NCBI RefSeq assembly: GCF_009720365.1
Contig: NZ_WBZD01000037.1
Span: forward strand, 1 to 64,000
Source: Catellatospora paridis
Lineage (GTDB): Bacteria; Actinomycetota; Actinomycetes; Mycobacteriales; Micromonosporaceae
Length of the DNA: 64,000 nt
Direction: 5' to 3'
The notes beneath the pieces are model-generated. The model did not search any database. It saw nothing but the letters and a program-made list of their open reading frames with translations, and was not told the DNA's origin. A program made the position numbers and the translations under genes. Shown in pieces: positions 59,840-64,000 of the stretch. Within the stretch, counting starts at the first letter, position 1, and every line of letters begins with the position of its first letter.

Positions 59840-60517
59840 TCATACACAGAGTCCCAGCATGTCGGTCAGGGCGGCCTTCTCGGCCGTGGTCACGGTGAGT
59901 TTCCAGTAGGTCTTCACCGTGACCCATTGTTGCGCATAGGTGCACCAATATTCCCTGGTTGGCGGCTTCCACGTCGACGGGTCCTGGTCGCCCTTGGACC
60001 GGTTGCTGGTGGCCGACACCGCGAACAGCTGCGGCCGCTCCAGGTCGTTGGCGAACTGCGAGCGCTTCTCGTTGGTCCACTCGTCCGCACCGGAGCGCCA
60101 GGCGTTGGCCAGCGGCACCATGTGGTCGATGTCGATCTTCAGCGGGTCGGTGGTCTTCAGGCCGTCGTACACGCTGGACCACTCGCCGCCGGTGACGTTG
60201 CAGCCGTTCAGCTTGATGTTCTTGCCGTCGCGGGCCAGCACGGTGTCGCGCACGTCGCAGTTGGACCCGGCCTTGTTCCAGTGCGGGAACTTCTCCCGCG
60301 TGTAGCCGGTCATCGCGCGTGCGGTGGCGACCTTCAGGGTGGACAGCGACGCGAGCGCGTTGCCGCCGGCGTTGGGGTCGACGTTGACGCCGCCGGGCCC
60401 CGCCGGGTTGCCGGGACCGCTGTCGACCGGGTCGCACGCGGTGGTCGCGGCGGCCGCGACGGCCGCCACCAGGAGCAGGAGAATTCTGGTACGTCTGGGG
60501 GGTTTGAGGGATCGCAC
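59840..60517 (-). CDS. Secreted HNH-family endonuclease (DUF1524-like)
   Basis: The 225-aa protein (GTG 60517) has a signal peptide (ILLLLVAAVAAAATTACD), possibly a lipoprotein. The C-terminal domain shows DIDHMVPLANAWRSGADEWT, where Asp-His of the HNH motif sits, then ATSNRSKGDQDPSTWKPP with the second Asn and YWCTYAQQWV. This matches secreted actinobacterial HNH nucleases (DUF1524 type). It would degrade DNA outside the cell; no immunity gene is obvious, though the 83-aa gene downstream could be examined for one. Confidence 0.88.
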   Translation of the reverse strand: MRSLKPPRRTRILLLLVAAVAAAATTACDPVDSGPGNPAGPGGVNVDPNAGGNALASLSTLKVATARAMTGYTREKFPHWNKAGSNCDVRDTVLARDGKNIKLNGCNVTGGEWSSVYDGLKTTDPLKIDIDHMVPLANAWRSGADEWTNEKRSQFANDLERPQLFAVSATSNRSKGDQDPSTWKPPTREYWCTYAQQWVTVKTYWKLTVTTAEKAALTDMLGLCV

Positions 60518-60603
60518 CCGCTCACCATACGAGCAGTCCTCACCATCACCTCGTATCCCTCACCTTCGCGTTCCCCGGCGCGGCGGGCGGGCGGGCGACG
60601 AGA

Positions 60604-62091
60604 ATGGAGCGAATGGAGACGACCGGACTGCGCCTGAGCAGCGCCGCAGGGCGGGGCACGCTCGCCGCGGCCGTGCTGGCCTCCGGCATGGCGTTCCTCG
60701 ACTCCACCGTGGTCAACGTCGCGTTGCCGACGCTCGGGCGCGAGCTCGGCGCGAGCCTGGCCCAGCTGCAGTGGGTGATCAACGGATACACCCTGACCCT
60801 GGCCGCGTTCGTGCTGCTCGGCGGCGCGCTGGGCGACCACCTCGGACGGCGTCGGGTATTCGTCACCGGCGTCGTCTGGTTCACCCTGGCCTCGCTGGTG
60901 TGCGGCATCGCCCCGAACGTCGAGACGCTGATCGCCGCCCGCGTGGTGCAGGGCGTGGGCGGGGCGCTGCTGGCACCCGGCTCGCTGGCGCTGCTGCAGT
61001 CGTCGTTCCGGGAGTCCGATCGGGCCCGTGCCATCGGCGCTTGGTCCGGCCTGGCCGGCACCACCACGGCGCTCGGCCCGTTCGTCGGCGGCGTGCTCAT
61101 CGACCAGGTGTCCTGGCGCTGGATCTTCCTGATCAACCTGCCGCTGGCGGTGGTCGTCGTCTGGCTGAGCAAGGTGTACGTCCCGGAGAGCCGGAACAAC
61201 GCGACGGCCCACCACTTCGACGTGGCCGGGGCGCTGCTGGGCGCGGCCGCGCTGGGCGGGGTCACCTACGCCCTGATCGCCTGGCCGGAACGCGGCTTCG
61301 TTTCGCTCCCGGTGCTGGGCGGCTTCGCGGTCGGCCTGGCCGCGGCAGTCGGCTTCCTGCTGGTGGAACGGGCTCGCGCGATGGCCGCGATGATGCCGCT
61401 GCGGCTGTTCAGCTCACGGGTGTTCTCCGTGCTCAACCTGTACACGGTGCTGACCTACGGCGCGTTCGGCGGCTTCTTCTTCCTGCTCGTCATCTACCTG
61501 CAGACGGGCCTCGGCTACGACGCCCTGGAGGCGGGTCTGGCCACGCTGCCGATGACTCTGGTGATGCTGATCGGCTCGGAACTGTCCGGCGCGGCGGCCA
61601 CGAAGTTCGGCCCGAAGGTGCAGCTGACGCTCGGCCCGCTGTGCTGCGCGGTCGGCATCATGCTGATCCGCGAGATCACTCCCGGGGTGAGCTACTGGAC
61701 CGGGATCCTGCCCGGCGTCCTCGCCTACGGCATCGGGCTGACGCTGATTGTCGCGCCGCTGACCGCGTCCGTGCTGTCCGCCGTCGAGGTGCGTTTCGCC
61801 GGGGTCGCCAGCGGCGTCAACAACACCGCGGCACGTGCCGGTTCACTGCTCGCCGTGGCGGCGCTGCCGCTGGTGGTGGGCCTGTCGGGCGAGGAGTACG
61901 AGAACGGCGCGGCCCTGGGCACGGCGTTCTACGACGCCGGGATGTGGTGCGCCGGGGCGATGGTCGTCGCCGCCGCGCTGGCCCTGTTCGTGTGCGGCAA
62001 GGTCCGCCTGGACCGCCCGGACCGCAAAGTCGCCCCCGAACAGCGCGAAGGCCACCTCCCGCAGGTCCTCCAGCGCGGCCGCTGCCCCTGA
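60604..62091 (+). CDS. DHA2-family drug:H+ antiporter (EmrB/QacA type MFS)
   Basis: The 495-aa protein has about 14 membrane helices, the hallmark of the DHA2 family. Motif A is GALGDHLGRRR near residue 78, motif D1 is LDSTVVNVALPTLGRELG, and SGLAGTTTALGPFVGGVLI corresponds to motif C. The tail is short and basic (KVAPEQREGHLPQVLQRGR). It would export toxic compounds or metabolites. Start ATG 60604 or 60613 are both possible. It is divergent from the HNH gene, 86 bp away, and no regulator gene is adjacent. Confidence 0.9.
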   Translation: MERMETTGLRLSSAAGRGTLAAAVLASGMAFLDSTVVNVALPTLGRELGASLAQLQWVINGYTLTLAAFVLLGGALGDHLGRRRVFVTGVVWFTLASLVCGIAPNVETLIAARVVQGVGGALLAPGSLALLQSSFRESDRARAIGAWSGLAGTTTALGPFVGGVLIDQVSWRWIFLINLPLAVVVVWLSKVYVPESRNNATAHHFDVAGALLGAAALGGVTYALIAWPERGFVSLPVLGGFAVGLAAAVGFLLVERARAMAAMMPLRLFSSRVFSVLNLYTVLTYGAFGGFFFLLVIYLQTGLGYDALEAGLATLPMTLVMLIGSELSGAAATKFGPKVQLTLGPLCCAVGIMLIREITPGVSYWTGILPGVLAYGIGLTLIVAPLTASVLSAVEVRFAGVASGVNNTAARAGSLLAVAALPLVVGLSGEEYENGAALGTAFYDAGMWCAGAMVVAAALALFVCGKVRLDRPDRKVAPEQREGHLPQVLQRGRCP

Positions 62092-62110
62092 CCCCCGCGC
62101 ACCCGGCGGA

Positions 62111-62166
62111 ACGAAGGAAGAGCACCTTCCACACGGACGTCCGTGTGGAAGGCGCCCTTCCTTCGT
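62111..62166. terminator. Near-perfect 56-bp palindrome, bidirectional terminator
   Basis: The two 28-base arms (62111-62138 and 62139-62166) pair with two mismatches and no loop, ending ACGAAGGAAGAGCACCTTCC. It separates the MFS gene (stop 62091) from leuA (stop 62172). It shares the GAAGG...CACCTTC core with the palindromes at 18960-19036 and 24889-24934. Confidence 0.88.
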
Positions 62167-62171
62167 CTTGG

Positions 62172-63950
<1,779 letters not shown>

Positions 63951-64000
63951 CTATCAAGATTCGTTGAATCGGCAACTTCTGCCGAAAACCGAGAATGTGA

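Overview
The window is high-GC DNA from an actinobacterium, most likely a member of the Micromonosporaceae (for example near Catellatospora or Actinoplanes). The reasons are the very high GC content, frequent GTG starts, actinobacterial families (DUF6230/DUF6114, ECF sigma with a CU044_5270-type partner, IdeR-type iron box, short actinobacterial SRP RNA) and intergenic palindromes of a kind I associate from memory with that family. The family assignment is an inference. No phage, transposase, integrase or CRISPR array is visible.

Layout. 1-2.1 kb: the 5' part of a repetitive Pro/Tyr protein (minus strand, cut by the window edge) and a 47-aa protein. 2.1-8.3 kb: minus-strand ABC-2 exporter pair, then an OmpR-type two-component system overlapping a DUF4173 membrane protein. 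8.5-15.5 kb: Uma2 nuclease and envelope genes (undecaprenyl-phosphate sugar transferase, GT4 glycosyltransferase, and an overlapping trio of nucleotidyltransferase, glycerol-1-phosphate-dehydrogenase-like enzyme and CDP-alcohol phosphatidyltransferase), with an Fpg-type DNA glycosylase between them. 15.7-26.7 kb: CBS protein, aminotransferase, CorA, cyclophilin, zinc-ribbon rhomboid, a second two-component system with a putative lipoprotein, a GT2 enzyme and a quinone oxidoreductase. 26.7-32.2 kb: tRNA-Ser(TGA), ECF sigma and its partner, a large DUF4062-STAND ATPase and an FhuF-like iron protein under a probable IdeR box. 32.4-40.7 kb: XRE regulator, flavohemoprotein, CPBP protease, and two tandem paralogous secreted repeat proteins. 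40.8-46.5 kb: tRNA-Ser(GCT), tRNA-Arg(ACG), small GntR regulator, DUF6230/DUF6114 operon, DeoD, tRNA-Ser(CGA), tRNA-Ser(GGA) and SRP RNA. 46.6-56.3 kb: ybaB-recR, a five-gene peptide ABC importer, then dnaX on the opposite strand. 56.6-63.9 kb: a second peptide-binding lipoprotein, secreted proteins, an HNH nuclease, a DHA2 drug exporter and leuA.

How it fits together. Most of the window is ordinary chromosomal backbone with short operons separated by strong hairpins. Several hairpins share cores (GAAGGGCACCTTC and CGACGATCTTGCG), so they look like dispersed palindromic repeats that also serve as terminators. The most unusual content is the DUF4062-STAND protein (defence or signalling candidate), the CDP-alcohol/glycerol-1-phosphate-like trio, a 117-bp in-frame tandem repeat, a 20-codon mini-gene wedged between two ABC ATPase genes, and an unexplained, possibly structured stretch at about 46.08-46.21 kb.
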